Origin: Aquaspirillum serpens DSM 68
GTDB lineage: Bacteria > Pseudomonadota > Gammaproteobacteria > Burkholderiales > Aquaspirillaceae
Reading direction: 5' to 3'
NCBI RefSeq assembly: GCF_000420525.1
Contig: NZ_ATVC01000001.1
Location: 1 to 64,000, forward strand
Length of the DNA: 64,000 nt
Part shown: positions 30,666 to 40,162 of the stretch, piece after piece
Layout of the letters: every line of letters begins with the position of its first letter
Numbering within the stretch: the first letter of the stretch is position 1
The notes under the pieces: model-generated
Databases searched by the model: none
The model's input: only the letters and a program-made list of their open reading frames with translations
What the model was told of the DNA's origin: nothing
Made by a program: the position numbers and the translations under genes

Positions 30666-31700
30666 CTAACGCTGATCGCGCCAATATTGGATGTACCACG
30701 GTGCAGCGACAGCAAGGCCATCGGGGACGCGGTGGGTAGGTTGATAGCCCAGTAACTGATTGGCTTTTGAAATATCAGCCAGCGAATGTTGTACATCCCC
30801 CGGACGGAAATCGCGATAGATCGGTTCAATTTCCTGCACAGAAGGATCGGCGACAGCAACAGCATCACGAATCCAACGATAGAGCTGGTTTAAATCGGTG
30901 CGTTCGCCAACGGCAACATTAAATACTTCATGGTTTTTCTCTAAGGGGGCGGTAGCGGCTAATAAGTTGGCCTGAATGGCATTGGCGATAAAACAAAAAT
31001 CACGGCTGGTGTATCCATCGCCGTTGATATACACCGGCTCATGTTTCAACAAAGCGCCAAACCATTGCGGCATCACTGCGGCATAGGCACCGAGTGGATT
31101 TTGGCGAGGGCCAAAAACATTGAAATAACGCAGTCCAACGGCGGACACACCATAGCTGCGAGCAAAAACATCGGCGTAGAGTTCACCAATATATTTGGTC
31201 ACGGCGTAGGGCGATAAGGGTTTGCCAATGCGATCTTCTATTTTTGGCAAGGCAGGGTGATCACCATACGTTGAGCTTGAGGCAGCATAGACAAAGCGTT
31301 TGACTCCCGCATCGCGGGCAGCAATTAATAACTGTAAAAAGCCATTGACGTTGCTATCGTGGCTGTTCCAAGGGTCGGCCAATGAGCGCGGCACACTGCC
31401 TAATGCCGCCTGATGCAGGATGTAGTCCACCTCGTTGACAGCTTGTTGGCAGGTTTCAGGATGGCGGATATCGCCTTCGATGAAATGAAAATTGGCCCAT
31501 GCAGCTTCGCCAACCAGCGTACGTACTTCATCGAGGTTGGCTTGATAGCCGGTGGAGAAGTTATCTAGCCCTGTGACGCGCTGTCCTAGCCGCAGTAAGG
31601 CTTCTAAAAGATTGCTACCAATAAACCCTGCACATCCGGTCACTAACCAATGGCGGGGGTGTTGTTGTAGCTGTTGTTGTAATTGTTGGAAGGCTGTCAT
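30666..31700 (-). CDS. wbpP: UDP-GlcNAc 4-epimerase, WbpP/TviC-like
   Basis: This 344-residue extended SDR has the NAD site [19 protein letters not shown], the catalytic YAVTK ([17 protein letters not shown]) and [21 protein letters not shown], which is typical of WbpP-type UDP-N-acetylhexosamine 4-epimerases rather than GalE. It should interconvert UDP-GlcNAc and UDP-GalNAc in the cytoplasm. The UDP-GalNAc dehydrogenase wbpO is close upstream, so the pair makes UDP-GalNAcA for a surface polymer. A decayed toxin gene and its antitoxin lie between the two. Confidence 0.85.
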   Translation of the reverse strand: MTAFQQLQQQLQQHPRHWLVTGCAGFIGSNLLEALLRLGQRVTGLDNFSTGYQANLDEVRTLVGEAAWANFHFIEGDIRHPETCQQAVNEVDYILHQAALGSVPRSLADPWNSHDSNVNGFLQLLIAARDAGVKRFVYAASSSTYGDHPALPKIEDRIGKPLSPYAVTKYIGELYADVFARSYGVSAVGLRYFNVFGPRQNPLGAYAAVMPQWFGALLKHEPVYINGDGYTSRDFCFIANAIQANLLAATAPLEKNHEVFNVAVGERTDLNQLYRWIRDAVAVADPSVQEIEPIYRDFRPGDVQHSLADISKANQLLGYQPTHRVPDGLAVAAPWYIQYWRDQR

Positions 31701-31819
31701 ACCGATTCACCCTGTTGCGCGAATCGGTAATGATAACGCATTGTGTGGTTGGCCTTGGGTTTCGAGCAGAGGATGTCATTTAGCAATGCCTAGAAATACA
31801 GAACCAGATCCCCTCGCAT
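31701..31819 (-). pseudogene. MazF-like toxin relic
   Basis: On the minus strand an ATG at 31819-31817 overlaps the antitoxin stop codon (TAATG), the usual arrangement of such modules, and reads MRGDLVLYF before a stop. MazF proteins commonly begin with a MxRGDxV/Y element. Further on, at about 31750, a shifted frame reads KPRPT followed by QCVIITDS, resembling the GKPRPALV(I) region. Only ~120 bases remain before wbpP. This is a short match made by eye, so the call is tentative; if right, the toxin is dead. Confidence 0.4.
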
Positions 31820-32043
31820 TAGTCTTCCCAACCGTCCAAATCAGCTAACACATCATCCATCAGTTGCTCAATCGCCGTATCAACATGATCAGCTTGAGAC
31901 ACAAGCAAACATTGCCGGCGACATTCCTCTGCAAAATTAGGACGGCGGGTATCTGGCACCCAAATTTGCACTGGTCGTAATCCGGCCATTCTTAAAACAT
32001 GGCGTTGTTTTTGAGCCTGTTGATTTACATGTAGCATCACCAT
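31819..32043 (-). CDS. MazE-type antitoxin (DUF3018-like), orphan
   Basis: The 74-residue product contains KQRHVLRMAGLRPVQIWVPD followed by TRRPNFAEECRRQ, the hallmark of the small MazE-like antitoxin family described as DUF3018, with an acidic C-terminus (LMDDVLADLDGWED) that would bind a toxin. GAGAGG lies 8 bases upstream of the ATG. No intact toxin follows, only a short relic overlapping its stop codon. It interrupts the wbpO-wbpP pair in the glycan cluster. It may persist as an autoregulator or as an anti-addiction gene. Confidence 0.75.
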   Translation of the reverse strand: MVMLHVNQQAQKQRHVLRMAGLRPVQIWVPDTRRPNFAEECRRQCLLVSQADHVDTAIEQLMDDVLADLDGWED

Positions 32044-32142
32044 TTTTTACCTCTCTAATTTTAAAAAGTGATATGCAACAGTATAGAAGGCAATCACAAC
32101 CAGAGAATCCCAACCAACAACTCTTGATCTCTTGAAATCCAA

Positions 32143-33435
32143 TTAAAGCCGCCAAAAACGCATTCCTGCAGCGAGGGCAGCATCGCGGTTGATAATACCT
32201 TTTACATCAATCAACACCGGCGGTGAGCTGCGCAATAGGCTTTGGTAGTCGGTGATGCTGAGCGAGGCAAATTGTTGATGCGCAACGGTGACGATCACAC
32301 CGTCAGCAGGTTTCAATTCAACAAACGGCACCAATTGAATGCCATATTCTTCTAAGGCTTCCGCCACATCCGCCTGTGGGTCGCAGACTTGCACTTCAAT
32401 ACCAAATTCACGCAATTCTTGAATTACATCAATCACCCGTGAATTACGCAAATCGGGGCAATTTTCCTTAAAGGTCAACCCTAATACCGTGACCCGACTG
32501 CCGAGGATATTAACGCCAGCATGAATCATCTCTTTAATCGTACGCTGCGCAATAAAACGCCCCATGCCATCGTTAATCCGGCGGCCAGCTAAAATCACCT
32601 GTGGGCTATAACCGAGTTGTTCTGCTTTATAAGTCAGATAATAAGGATCGACACCAATACAATGCCCGCCAACCAAACCCGGCTTAAATGGCAAGAAATT
32701 CCATTTTGTCCCAGCGGCTTGCAGCACATCGAGGGTATCAATCCCCATTTTTTCAAACAACAGCGCCAATTCATTCATCAAAGCGATATTCAAATCACGC
32801 TGCGTGTTTTCAATCACTTTCGCTGCTTCAGCGACTTTAATACTGCTGGCTTTGAATACACCGGCTTCCACAACCGCACCATACACCGCCGCCACCACCT
32901 CTAAGGTTGCAGCATCTTGCCCCGACACCACTTTACGGATTTTGGTAAAAGTGTGTTCTTTATCACCGGGGTTAATTCGCTCTGGGCTATAGCCAACGGT
33001 GAAGTCTTCCCCACAGCGTAGGCCAGACAAACGCTCTAAAATCGGGACACAAATTTCTTCTGTTACCCCAGGGTAAACAGTCGATTCATACACCACAATA
33101 TCACCGCGTTTTAATGCGCGAGCGACCGACTCGGAGGCTTTTTCAACTGGGGTCAGATCCGGTTGATGAGCATCATCCACCGGCGTAGGTACTGCCACAA
33201 TATGAAAATCAGCTTGGGCTAACACGGCATAGTCGTTGGTATAAGTGACATCCGCCGCTGCCAAATCCGCCGCCGTCACTTCACCAGTGCGGTCATAACC
33301 AGCGGTGAGTTCTTCTAATCGCAATACATTGATATCAAAACCAATTACCGGCGCATGGCGACCAAAGGCCACTGCTACGGGCAAACCCACATACCCTAAA
33401 CCGATCACTGACACTTTACGCGGAATGGTCACCAT
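32143..33435 (-). CDS. wbpO: UDP-N-acetyl-D-galactosamine dehydrogenase, WbpO/TviB-like
   Basis: The 430-residue nucleotide-sugar dehydrogenase has the NAD loop VSVIGLGYVGLPVAVAFG, YESTVYPGVTEE, the hinge segment KVIENTQRDLNIALMNEL, and the catalytic-cysteine motif GLVGGHCIGVDPYYLTYKA. The C-terminal domain follows with VLGLTFKENCPDLRNS. The sequence type fits WbpO/TviB (UDP-GalNAc to UDP-GalNAcA) better than UDP-glucose dehydrogenases. It works with wbpP, 440 bases downstream across the antitoxin gene, and supplies an acidic sugar for LPS or capsule. Confidence 0.85.
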   Translation of the reverse strand: MVTIPRKVSVIGLGYVGLPVAVAFGRHAPVIGFDINVLRLEELTAGYDRTGEVTAADLAAADVTYTNDYAVLAQADFHIVAVPTPVDDAHQPDLTPVEKASESVARALKRGDIVVYESTVYPGVTEEICVPILERLSGLRCGEDFTVGYSPERINPGDKEHTFTKIRKVVSGQDAATLEVVAAVYGAVVEAGVFKASSIKVAEAAKVIENTQRDLNIALMNELALLFEKMGIDTLDVLQAAGTKWNFLPFKPGLVGGHCIGVDPYYLTYKAEQLGYSPQVILAGRRINDGMGRFIAQRTIKEMIHAGVNILGSRVTVLGLTFKENCPDLRNSRVIDVIQELREFGIEVQVCDPQADVAEALEEYGIQLVPFVELKPADGVIVTVAHQQFASLSITDYQSLLRSSPPVLIDVKGIINRDAALAAGMRFWRL

Positions 33436-33474
33436 TATTTTGTATTCCTAAAATCGAAAACCAATGCAATTTTA

Positions 33475-34791
33475 CTAAAAAGAGGTTTTTTGTTCTTCAT
33501 GCAGCACACAAATCCACAAAATACCCAGCTGCAACATAAACCATTCAAACGTTAAATCACGGGTGATATTTTCAATCACCATCCGGCTGGCAAAACCACT
33601 GACCACACAAACCAATAACAAGCCCAAACCACTGCCACGGCGCAATAACAAGTGAAAACCACGCTGGATTAACCACAACAACACCGCACACCACAACGCA
33701 AATCCAAGCCAGCCCATTGCCAACAACCATTCCACCATACCACTGTGGGCATGGCGTGATGGCAGACCAAATTTAGCTTCAACCGCATGAGAAAACGCCT
33801 TACGGGTGAAACCGATACCTTCCGGATATTGCCAGCTTAAACGCAAGCCTTCGGTTAAAAAAGCCACCCGTTCATAGGCAGAGATTTCAACAAGATTGCC
33901 ATCCGCTAGACGCGGCCAAGGATAGCGTTCACTGTCTAGCCAGCTGGGATGTGCGGCGGAGTTGACAGCATAAGGCAGTGTTTCAGCCAAACGCTGCCAA
34001 CGTGGGTCTAGCTTCCACGACAAGAAACCAATCAACGGTACGGCCAAAATCACCAACAACGGCCACAATTTTACCCGTTGCCGAATGGCTGGCGGCAAAA
34101 CGAACAAGGCCAACACCGCCGTTGAGATCAACAACAACGCCATGCCAATCATGCCATTGCGCGCACCGGCCACCACCAATAGGGTAATGGCAGCTAAAGT
34201 AGAAATCGCCAACTGTAATCGCGACACCGGCAACACCGAGCGCAGCTGACATAATCGGGAAAACCCCTCGGCCAAACACATGGCAAATAATAAGTTGGCG
34301 AGATAAGACAATTCGGTCTTAAAGCCAAACAACCCGACAGCATCACGCGGCAAAATGCCTTGCGTCCACCACAGCCGCATATAGTCGGCGAGTTGCAACA
34401 ACATAATCAGCGTCAAGCCCTCGCTAAGACGGCGCAAAGCAGGAAAACCCTGCGCCCCTCGCTGCTGCAACGCGGCGGCGACTGCCGCACCAGTCAATAA
34501 AATGACCCCACCTTTTAGCCATTGCCCCTTGAGTTCTTCTAGGGTCTCAAGGGGATACCACGCCCAAAACAGCTGCAACAACAACCACAAAGACAGCAAA
34601 ATCAGTCCCCAAACCGGTGGGAAATACCACAAGCGGCGGAGGGTATGTCTCACCCCCGGCACTGCCACTGCCCCTGCTAACAGCAGCACAACGAGGCCAT
34701 AACGTAGGCCACTGGTATGCGGTAGAAACCACACCAACAGCAAAGTCAGTAGGCCAAACGACAGCAAACTTGGCAATCTGTCGCGAATCAT
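33475..34791 (-). CDS. O-antigen ligase/polymerase family membrane protein
   Basis: The 438-residue polytopic protein has about ten to twelve hydrophobic segments and a large periplasmic-type loop (~255-345, containing LDPRWQRLAETL and KFGLPSRHAHSGMVEWLLAMG). The H-S/A-x-H-S pattern in that loop and the overall layout match the Wzy_C/WaaL superfamily, which ligates O-antigen to lipid A core or polymerises repeats in the periplasm. I cannot tell ligase from polymerase. The ATG at 34791 overlaps the upstream stop (ATGA), so translation is coupled to the glycosyltransferase before it; a GTG at 34797 is less likely. Confidence 0.75.
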   Translation of the reverse strand: MIRDRLPSLLSFGLLTLLLVWFLPHTSGLRYGLVVLLLAGAVAVPGVRHTLRRLWYFPPVWGLILLSLWLLLQLFWAWYPLETLEELKGQWLKGGVILLTGAAVAAALQQRGAQGFPALRRLSEGLTLIMLLQLADYMRLWWTQGILPRDAVGLFGFKTELSYLANLLFAMCLAEGFSRLCQLRSVLPVSRLQLAISTLAAITLLVVAGARNGMIGMALLLISTAVLALFVLPPAIRQRVKLWPLLVILAVPLIGFLSWKLDPRWQRLAETLPYAVNSAAHPSWLDSERYPWPRLADGNLVEISAYERVAFLTEGLRLSWQYPEGIGFTRKAFSHAVEAKFGLPSRHAHSGMVEWLLAMGWLGFALWCAVLLWLIQRGFHLLLRRGSGLGLLLVCVVSGFASRMVIENITRDLTFEWFMLQLGILWICVLHEEQKTSF

Positions 34792-35894
34792 GACCACACC
34801 TCACCAACAGTAACGACCACCTTTTCTACGGTGACTTGGCGAATACAGGCAAGGCTGCCGGTATGACAGCGATGGGGGGTATGATGGACAAAAGCACAGG
34901 GATAACACGCTGGCCGTTCGATCACAAAGCGGGCTTTTGGCCCTAGTGGACGCTGCTCGCGGGGGTCAGTTGGACCAACAATCGACACCACCGGCACCGC
35001 TAGCGCATCTGCCAAATAGGTAATCCCTGAATCAACCCCGACATAGACGCGGCATTGCTGTAACAGTGCCGGTAATACATCTAGCCCCACCGTGCCCGTG
35101 CTATCTATCACACCAGCGGAGGAGGGCAGTTGTTGTAATAACTGTTGTGCCAATGGCTGATCTGCTGCGCTGCCGATTAACACAATATGAGCGTGATATC
35201 GCTGTTGTAAGGCAGGGATTAACTGTAATAAAAAAGGCGCACCTAATTCTTTTAACTTATTAGCGGCACTGATACCCAAGGCAATATGAGGAACGTTTGG
35301 CGCCAGTTGTAACGCAGGCGGTAACAGGGATGCGGCATTCGGTGCTGGATAGAGTTGTCGTTGTGGTGGCTGCACCCGACAGCCAATCGCATGCAGCAGT
35401 TGTGCCCATTCATCTAATAGCAATGTGCCAACCTGATGTGTGAGGCGATGGGTAAGCAAGCCACTGGCCCAACGCATAGAGCGACTTGGCCGGTCGGGTG
35501 TGATCGCTAGCCGCCAAGGAATCATGGCCCATACACAAATCACCAACCACGGTAAATTCGGGCTGACTAAAATCACTGCATCAAACTGCTGTTGTCGCAA
35601 AGCGCGCACCAGCTGCCATTTACCGCGCCACCCTTGCCACTCGGCAGGTGAGCGTATCTGTCGTTGTTGAATGCGGGGGTCGTGTTGTAATAACGGCGTG
35701 TTCATGGCGGCATGCCAAACCGTAATGTCCTTACCAGCCTCAGCTAACGCGCCGATTAACGGCAGCGTACACACCATATCGCCAATTTTGGCAGTTTGTA
35801 GCAGCAAGATTTTTTGCGGCGGGGTAGCGCGGCGGCGTTGCGTCCACCACTGACACAGCGGCCACCATAACCACGCCAAAATCAAATACATCAT
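34788..35894 (-). CDS. GT9 family glycosyltransferase
   Basis: A short N-terminal hydrophobic stretch (YLILAWLWWPLCQWW) precedes ILLLQTAKIGDMVCTLPLIGAL, the GT9 entry motif, and the C-terminal half has IALGISAANKLKELGAPF and VGVDSGITYLADALAVPVV. It is probably a heptosyltransferase-like enzyme of LPS or polysaccharide assembly with a membrane-anchoring helix. A cysteine-rich CYPCAFVHHTPHRCHTGSLAC (near residue 330-350) is typical of the family. Starts and stops overlap with both neighbours (ATGA), showing tight translational coupling. Confidence 0.75.
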   Translation of the reverse strand: MMYLILAWLWWPLCQWWTQRRRATPPQKILLLQTAKIGDMVCTLPLIGALAEAGKDITVWHAAMNTPLLQHDPRIQQRQIRSPAEWQGWRGKWQLVRALRQQQFDAVILVSPNLPWLVICVWAMIPWRLAITPDRPSRSMRWASGLLTHRLTHQVGTLLLDEWAQLLHAIGCRVQPPQRQLYPAPNAASLLPPALQLAPNVPHIALGISAANKLKELGAPFLLQLIPALQQRYHAHIVLIGSAADQPLAQQLLQQLPSSAGVIDSTGTVGLDVLPALLQQCRVYVGVDSGITYLADALAVPVVSIVGPTDPREQRPLGPKARFVIERPACYPCAFVHHTPHRCHTGSLACIRQVTVEKVVVTVGEVWS

Positions 35895-37093
35895 GTTGTT
35901 TGTCCCAACGCCGAATCGAACACCTGCTCCACACCCTGCACATATTGTTCAATCGAAAATTGTTGTCGTACCCGCGCCGCGCCGGCCTGCCCCAATTGTT
36001 GGCGCAAGCGGTAATCGTCTGCCAAGCGTTGCCATGCTTGGGCCAGTGCAGCAGTATCTTGATAGGGAAATAACAAACCAGTTTCGCCATCTACCACCAC
36101 ATCACGCGAACCACTGACTGCTGATGCCAATACCGGACGGGCGCATAACATCGCTTCGAGCAATACCCGTGGCAATCCTTCGCTGGCGCTGGCGAGGGCA
36201 ACGATATCAGCCGCCGCCATCCACTGCAGTGGTGTGGCTGAAAAACCGACCCATAACACCCGTTCCGCGACACCGCTGCGTTTTGCCAGCAGTTGTAATT
36301 CTGATTTTTGTGGGCCATCTCCAACCACCGCCAGCGCCATATCAGGAACCAGAGCCAATGCCTGAATCAACTCTGCCACCCCTTTTCGAGGCAGCAGCGA
36401 TGCTACCGTCACCGTAAGTGGCAAATCCCGTGGCAAACCCAATGCAGCGCGAGCCGTTTGATAGGCAGGGGGAATCTGTTGCACATCAATCCCGTTCATC
36501 ACCACATGCATCGGGACATCCTGCACCCCGCATTGCTGTAGATGGGTTGCCACACTGGGCGAAACTGCAATCATCGCATCAGCATGATTCGCCGCATGAA
36601 TCGCGGCAGGAGACAGCATCGGACGTGTTCGACAATGTTGAATCACGGCACAACCTGCCAGACGAGCAGCAAAATAGCCTTCTAAATTAGACTCCGGCTG
36701 ATTGTTCATATAAAGGGCAGCAAAGTCCCCTTGCCGGAGTTGGGCCGCAATCTGTTGGGCACGGGGTTGGATGCGCCAGCGATTTTCAATCGCCGCCACC
36801 GCTTGTTGCCGCTGTTTTTTGAAGGGCGTTAACAAACCACGGCTGATTTCTTTGCCCAATTTCGCCCATAGCGGTTGCGGCAGCGGCGGCAAAATGGTGC
36901 AAGGCACTTGCCACTGTTGTAACACCTGTTGGATGGTGTCGCCCTGTCCTTGGCGATAATTGTGATAAAACAGGGCATGTAGGGTAAAGCGTGAACGGTC
37001 GAGACGTTTAATCAGTTCTAACAAACTATTGGTACCGCCGCCCCATTCCTTACCCGTATCGAGCACAAGAATTTTATGTGTTGCTGCCGCCAT
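35891..37093 (-). CDS. GT4 family glycosyltransferase
   Basis: From the ATG at 37093 the product is 400 residues. It begins KILVLDTGKEWGGGTNSLLEL, the glycine-rich acceptor-side loop of GT4 enzymes, and contains TVASLLPRKGVAELIQAL, VGDGPQKSEL and ASEGLPRVLLEAMLCARPVLAS (the E-x7-E donor site). The sugar is unknown. The chosen ATG overlaps the upstream stop codon (TAATG); an in-frame start at 37171 would run 78 bases into the previous gene. It is part of the coupled glycan operon. Confidence 0.75.
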   Translation of the reverse strand: MAAATHKILVLDTGKEWGGGTNSLLELIKRLDRSRFTLHALFYHNYRQGQGDTIQQVLQQWQVPCTILPPLPQPLWAKLGKEISRGLLTPFKKQRQQAVAAIENRWRIQPRAQQIAAQLRQGDFAALYMNNQPESNLEGYFAARLAGCAVIQHCRTRPMLSPAAIHAANHADAMIAVSPSVATHLQQCGVQDVPMHVVMNGIDVQQIPPAYQTARAALGLPRDLPLTVTVASLLPRKGVAELIQALALVPDMALAVVGDGPQKSELQLLAKRSGVAERVLWVGFSATPLQWMAAADIVALASASEGLPRVLLEAMLCARPVLASAVSGSRDVVVDGETGLLFPYQDTAALAQAWQRLADDYRLRQQLGQAGAARVRQQFSIEQYVQGVEQVFDSALGQTT

Positions 37094-38232
37094 TAACTGC
37101 GCTCCAACGAGGGTGGCAGCGCCTTGTGTAAGGCCTGCAACACGTCCTGTTCTGCGATTAAATCCATACACATCGGCTCAGGATGGGGGCAACGCTTGGA
37201 TAAACAGGGCTGACAGGTGCGCCATTTTTGGATCACCTGATGTTTGGTTAAATCTTGATACGGCCCACTGCGCCGCCAATCTGAGACCGCAAACAAGGCG
37301 ACTACCGGTGTCCCCACCGCAACCGCAAGATGCATGATGCCGGTATCAGGCGTTAACAACACCTTCATTCGTTGCACCAAAGTCGGTAGATGTTGCAGTG
37401 GCAAAGCACCGGCGGTAGAGAACACCCGCGAGTCGGCCACCCCAGCCACAATCGCCTCGGCCAAGCCACGTTCTGCCGGTGAACCCGTGATGGCAATCCA
37501 CACCTCTGGCCGTTGCTGTAACAAGGCTTTCGCCACCGCGATATGCCGTGAAATCGGCCACCGGCGGCTGGTTGTCGAAGCGCCCGGCTGAAAACCAATC
37601 AGTGTTGCCGTTGCCGGCAGCCCATAGTGTTGCAAGAGCGTGTTGACTGCTGCGGCACTGTCCGGATGTAACGGCAAATCCATTCGCGCAGGAACGGGCA
37701 CTCCACCAGCTAATTGCGCCACCGCCATGCGTTGTTGAATGCCATGCTCGAAGGCATCCCAATCTAATACTGGCTCGCGGTTAGACAGTAAAAAACGGAA
37801 ACGACTGGTATTCGGTAATTTAAAGCGCCAGCGGGCGCCAGACAGATACGCCAGTGGTGTGGCCTGCGGTTCATTGCTATGCAGAATCGCCACCAGATCA
37901 GGGCGCCATGTCTGCCAGTGTCGGACTTGACGACGAAAATCACGCCAGCGCCCATCATAAGCCGCCACTTGATTGACCAGCGAAGGCACTAACACCGAGA
38001 ACAAAGCTTGGTAGGGTGGATTCACCAACAGGCAAATTTCCGCCTGTGGATACGCTTGGCGTAGGCTGTGTAAGGCTGGCAAAGACATCAAGGTGTCGCC
38101 AATCGCCGTATTTGATAACACCAAGATTCGACCAATCGCCGTAGTCCCCAATTCTGCCGCCGGCGGTGTCGTAACATCATGCCGTGCTCGCCACCGCAAC
38201 CAGTGGTAGAGCCATTGCTCACGCCAACGCAT
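37093..38232 (-). CDS. GT9 family glycosyltransferase
   Basis: This 379-residue protein carries RILVLSNTAIGDTLMSLPAL (GT9 N-terminal motif) after a ~33-residue basic, tryptophan-rich leader that may contact the membrane. The C-terminal half includes LIGFQPGASTTSRRWPISRH and VLLTPDTGIMHLAVAVGTPVV, with CQPCLSKRCPHPEPMC near the end. It is heptosyltransferase-like; the acceptor is unknown. It is coupled with the deacetylase upstream (TGATG) and the GT4 downstream (TAATG). Confidence 0.75.
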   Translation of the reverse strand: MRWREQWLYHWLRWRARHDVTTPPAAELGTTAIGRILVLSNTAIGDTLMSLPALHSLRQAYPQAEICLLVNPPYQALFSVLVPSLVNQVAAYDGRWRDFRRQVRHWQTWRPDLVAILHSNEPQATPLAYLSGARWRFKLPNTSRFRFLLSNREPVLDWDAFEHGIQQRMAVAQLAGGVPVPARMDLPLHPDSAAAVNTLLQHYGLPATATLIGFQPGASTTSRRWPISRHIAVAKALLQQRPEVWIAITGSPAERGLAEAIVAGVADSRVFSTAGALPLQHLPTLVQRMKVLLTPDTGIMHLAVAVGTPVVALFAVSDWRRSGPYQDLTKHQVIQKWRTCQPCLSKRCPHPEPMCMDLIAEQDVLQALHKALPPSLERS

Positions 38233-39056
38233 CAGACCGACACCCTCTTACGTTGGCTATATAAACGGCTCAAGGTTGGCGAACGATAGAGCCATAAACG
38301 GTTTAATAACCAGCGTGCCGGCTTATCTTTAGTCACGATTCGGGGCAATCGTAGGGAATCGCCCTGCGGCAAGACAGTGCCGGGTTGGGTGGTGTAGAGA
38401 TGGTCGAAACCAGCGGCTTGCGCTTCGGCAAGATAGTCCGTATCAAAATAGCCCTGCGGCCAACACAGATGACGCGAGACAGACCCCAAACGGGCATTCA
38501 ATGTCTCACGCGACAGGGCCAAATCTTCAGCTAAACGCTGCCGCCGTTCGGCCACCACCGGAAATAATTTGTCCCAGCGAGTATGAGTGTGGGTGTGGCT
38601 ATGAAACTCAAATGTCCCAGCCCGTTGCGCCGCCTCAATTTCGCTCCAACGCATCATCACATCATCATGACGCTGTTCACGCACTGCGTTCATACAAACT
38701 TTATGAGATGGTGTGGAGGGAAGATCGGCTTGTTGGCCGGCATAAGGCCGCATCGGGCCATCACCAATCCAACCCGTGATGGTAAACAACGTGGCAGAGA
38801 GGCCGGTCTCTTTCAGTACCGGATGGGCATAGACCCAATTATCTAAATAGCCATCATCAAAAGTAATCAGCACTGACTTGGCAGGTAGCTTGCCACCGGC
38901 TAAAAATTGTTGCAGTTGTTGGGCGGTAACGCTTTGATAACCAGCACGCGCCACGGCATGCATTTGGGCCCGAAAATGTTGCGGCGAGATCGTGACTAAT
39001 CCCGGCTCAGGGCTGACATGGTGATACATCAACACGGGTAGCGCTTTTGCACTCAT
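38232..39056 (-). CDS. Polysaccharide deacetylase (NodB/CE4)
   Basis: The 274-residue protein has the NodB-homology motifs VLITFDDGYLDN (motif 1 with the metal-binding Asp pair) and FEFHSHTHTHT (motif 2 with the histidines), preceded by VLMYHHV. No signal peptide is seen, so it probably acts on cytoplasmic or membrane-linked glycan intermediates, removing N- or O-acetyl groups. Related cytoplasmic CE4 proteins are common in LPS and exopolysaccharide clusters. It overlaps the upstream GT4 by ATGA. Confidence 0.8.
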   Translation of the reverse strand: MSAKALPVLMYHHVSPEPGLVTISPQHFRAQMHAVARAGYQSVTAQQLQQFLAGGKLPAKSVLITFDDGYLDNWVYAHPVLKETGLSATLFTITGWIGDGPMRPYAGQQADLPSTPSHKVCMNAVREQRHDDVMMRWSEIEAAQRAGTFEFHSHTHTHTRWDKLFPVVAERRQRLAEDLALSRETLNARLGSVSRHLCWPQGYFDTDYLAEAQAAGFDHLYTTQPGTVLPQGDSLRLPRIVTKDKPARWLLNRLWLYRSPTLSRLYSQRKRVSV

Positions 39057-40162
39057 CGTGATTTCCTCTGCGCCAATAAGCGCGCGTATAAGGCTTCGGT
39101 TTTATCTAACATCGCCGTTAGGCTGAATTCTTGTAACACATGCTGTTGACCGGCGCGCCCGAGTTCGCGGGCCCAAGCAGGGTCGGCCAGTAAACGCAAC
39201 AGCTGTTCTGCCACAGCGTTTTCATCTTCGGGGGTCGCCAATAAACCGGTGCGCTCATGTTGGATCAGTTCAGGTACCCCACCCACGGCAGTGGCAACCG
39301 TTGGCAATCCCAGCCCCAAGCCCTGTGTCACCGCCTGTGGTACACCTTCGGAGCGCGAGGTCAAGAGCGCATAGTCCGCCGCCGCCATAATATCGGGAAC
39401 ATCTTCACGATGACCTAAAAAGCGCACCTGTTGTCCCAATCCCAATTGCTGCACCAAGGCTTCCATATCACGGCGCATCGGGCCATCACCAGCCAATAAC
39501 AACATCGCCTGTGGATAACGCGCCAGCACTTGGGCAAAAGCACGCAGTGCAATTTCATGGCGCTTCACTGCACGGATCACACCGGTCATTAACACAACCG
39601 GCGCTGTCTCACTCACCCCCAACGCTGCCCGCACTTCGGCTCGCGTGCGGCGCGGCTGGAAGGCGGTGAAATCAATCCCAGTTGGAATATTGACTAATTG
39701 GGCCGGCGGAAAACCATTGCTTATCAGTTGTTGCCGCATGGTGTCACCGCAGGTGACGATAGCCGCCGGCAAGCGGTGGATAAAATTGTGCCAACTCCGG
39801 CGCAAGGGAATATTGAGATGGCGAGTGCGCACTAAACAACACCCAGCCCGCCACGCCGCCAAACCACCCGACCAGCTATCTTTACCACTGTGGGTATTCA
39901 CAATATCAACCTGCTGCTGGCGAATCAAAGCCATCAGCGGCCGAATTGTCGCCAGTTCAAATTTCCCTTGAAAGGGCAGTGTGATCACTTCCACCCCTGC
40001 AGCCTGTGCATGGGCAACAATCTGTGCCTGTGGTCGTGTTGCCAAAATCATGCGATGACCACGCGCCGCCATTCCTGCCATTTCGGACACAATGCGCCGT
40101 TCTTGTCCGCCCCAACCATCTGACCATTCTGTGTGCAAAATAGTCCATGTCGTTTTAGTCAT
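39053..40162 (-). CDS. GT4 family glycosyltransferase
   Basis: The product from the ATG at 40162 is 369 residues: ILHTEWSDGWGGQERRIVSE at the N-terminus (Gly-rich acceptor loop), the NTHSGKDSWSGGLAA segment, NIPTGIDFTAF, LAGDGPMRRDMEALV and SRSEGVPQAVTQGLGLGLPTV at the donor site. It probably adds a core or capsule sugar in the cytoplasm. The start overlaps the msbA 3' end by eight bases; an in-frame start at 40213 would overlap further and was rejected. Confidence 0.75.
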   Translation of the reverse strand: MTKTTWTILHTEWSDGWGGQERRIVSEMAGMAARGHRMILATRPQAQIVAHAQAAGVEVITLPFQGKFELATIRPLMALIRQQQVDIVNTHSGKDSWSGGLAAWRAGCCLVRTRHLNIPLRRSWHNFIHRLPAAIVTCGDTMRQQLISNGFPPAQLVNIPTGIDFTAFQPRRTRAEVRAALGVSETAPVVLMTGVIRAVKRHEIALRAFAQVLARYPQAMLLLAGDGPMRRDMEALVQQLGLGQQVRFLGHREDVPDIMAAADYALLTSRSEGVPQAVTQGLGLGLPTVATAVGGVPELIQHERTGLLATPEDENAVAEQLLRLLADPAWARELGRAGQQHVLQEFSLTAMLDKTEALYARLLAQRKSR

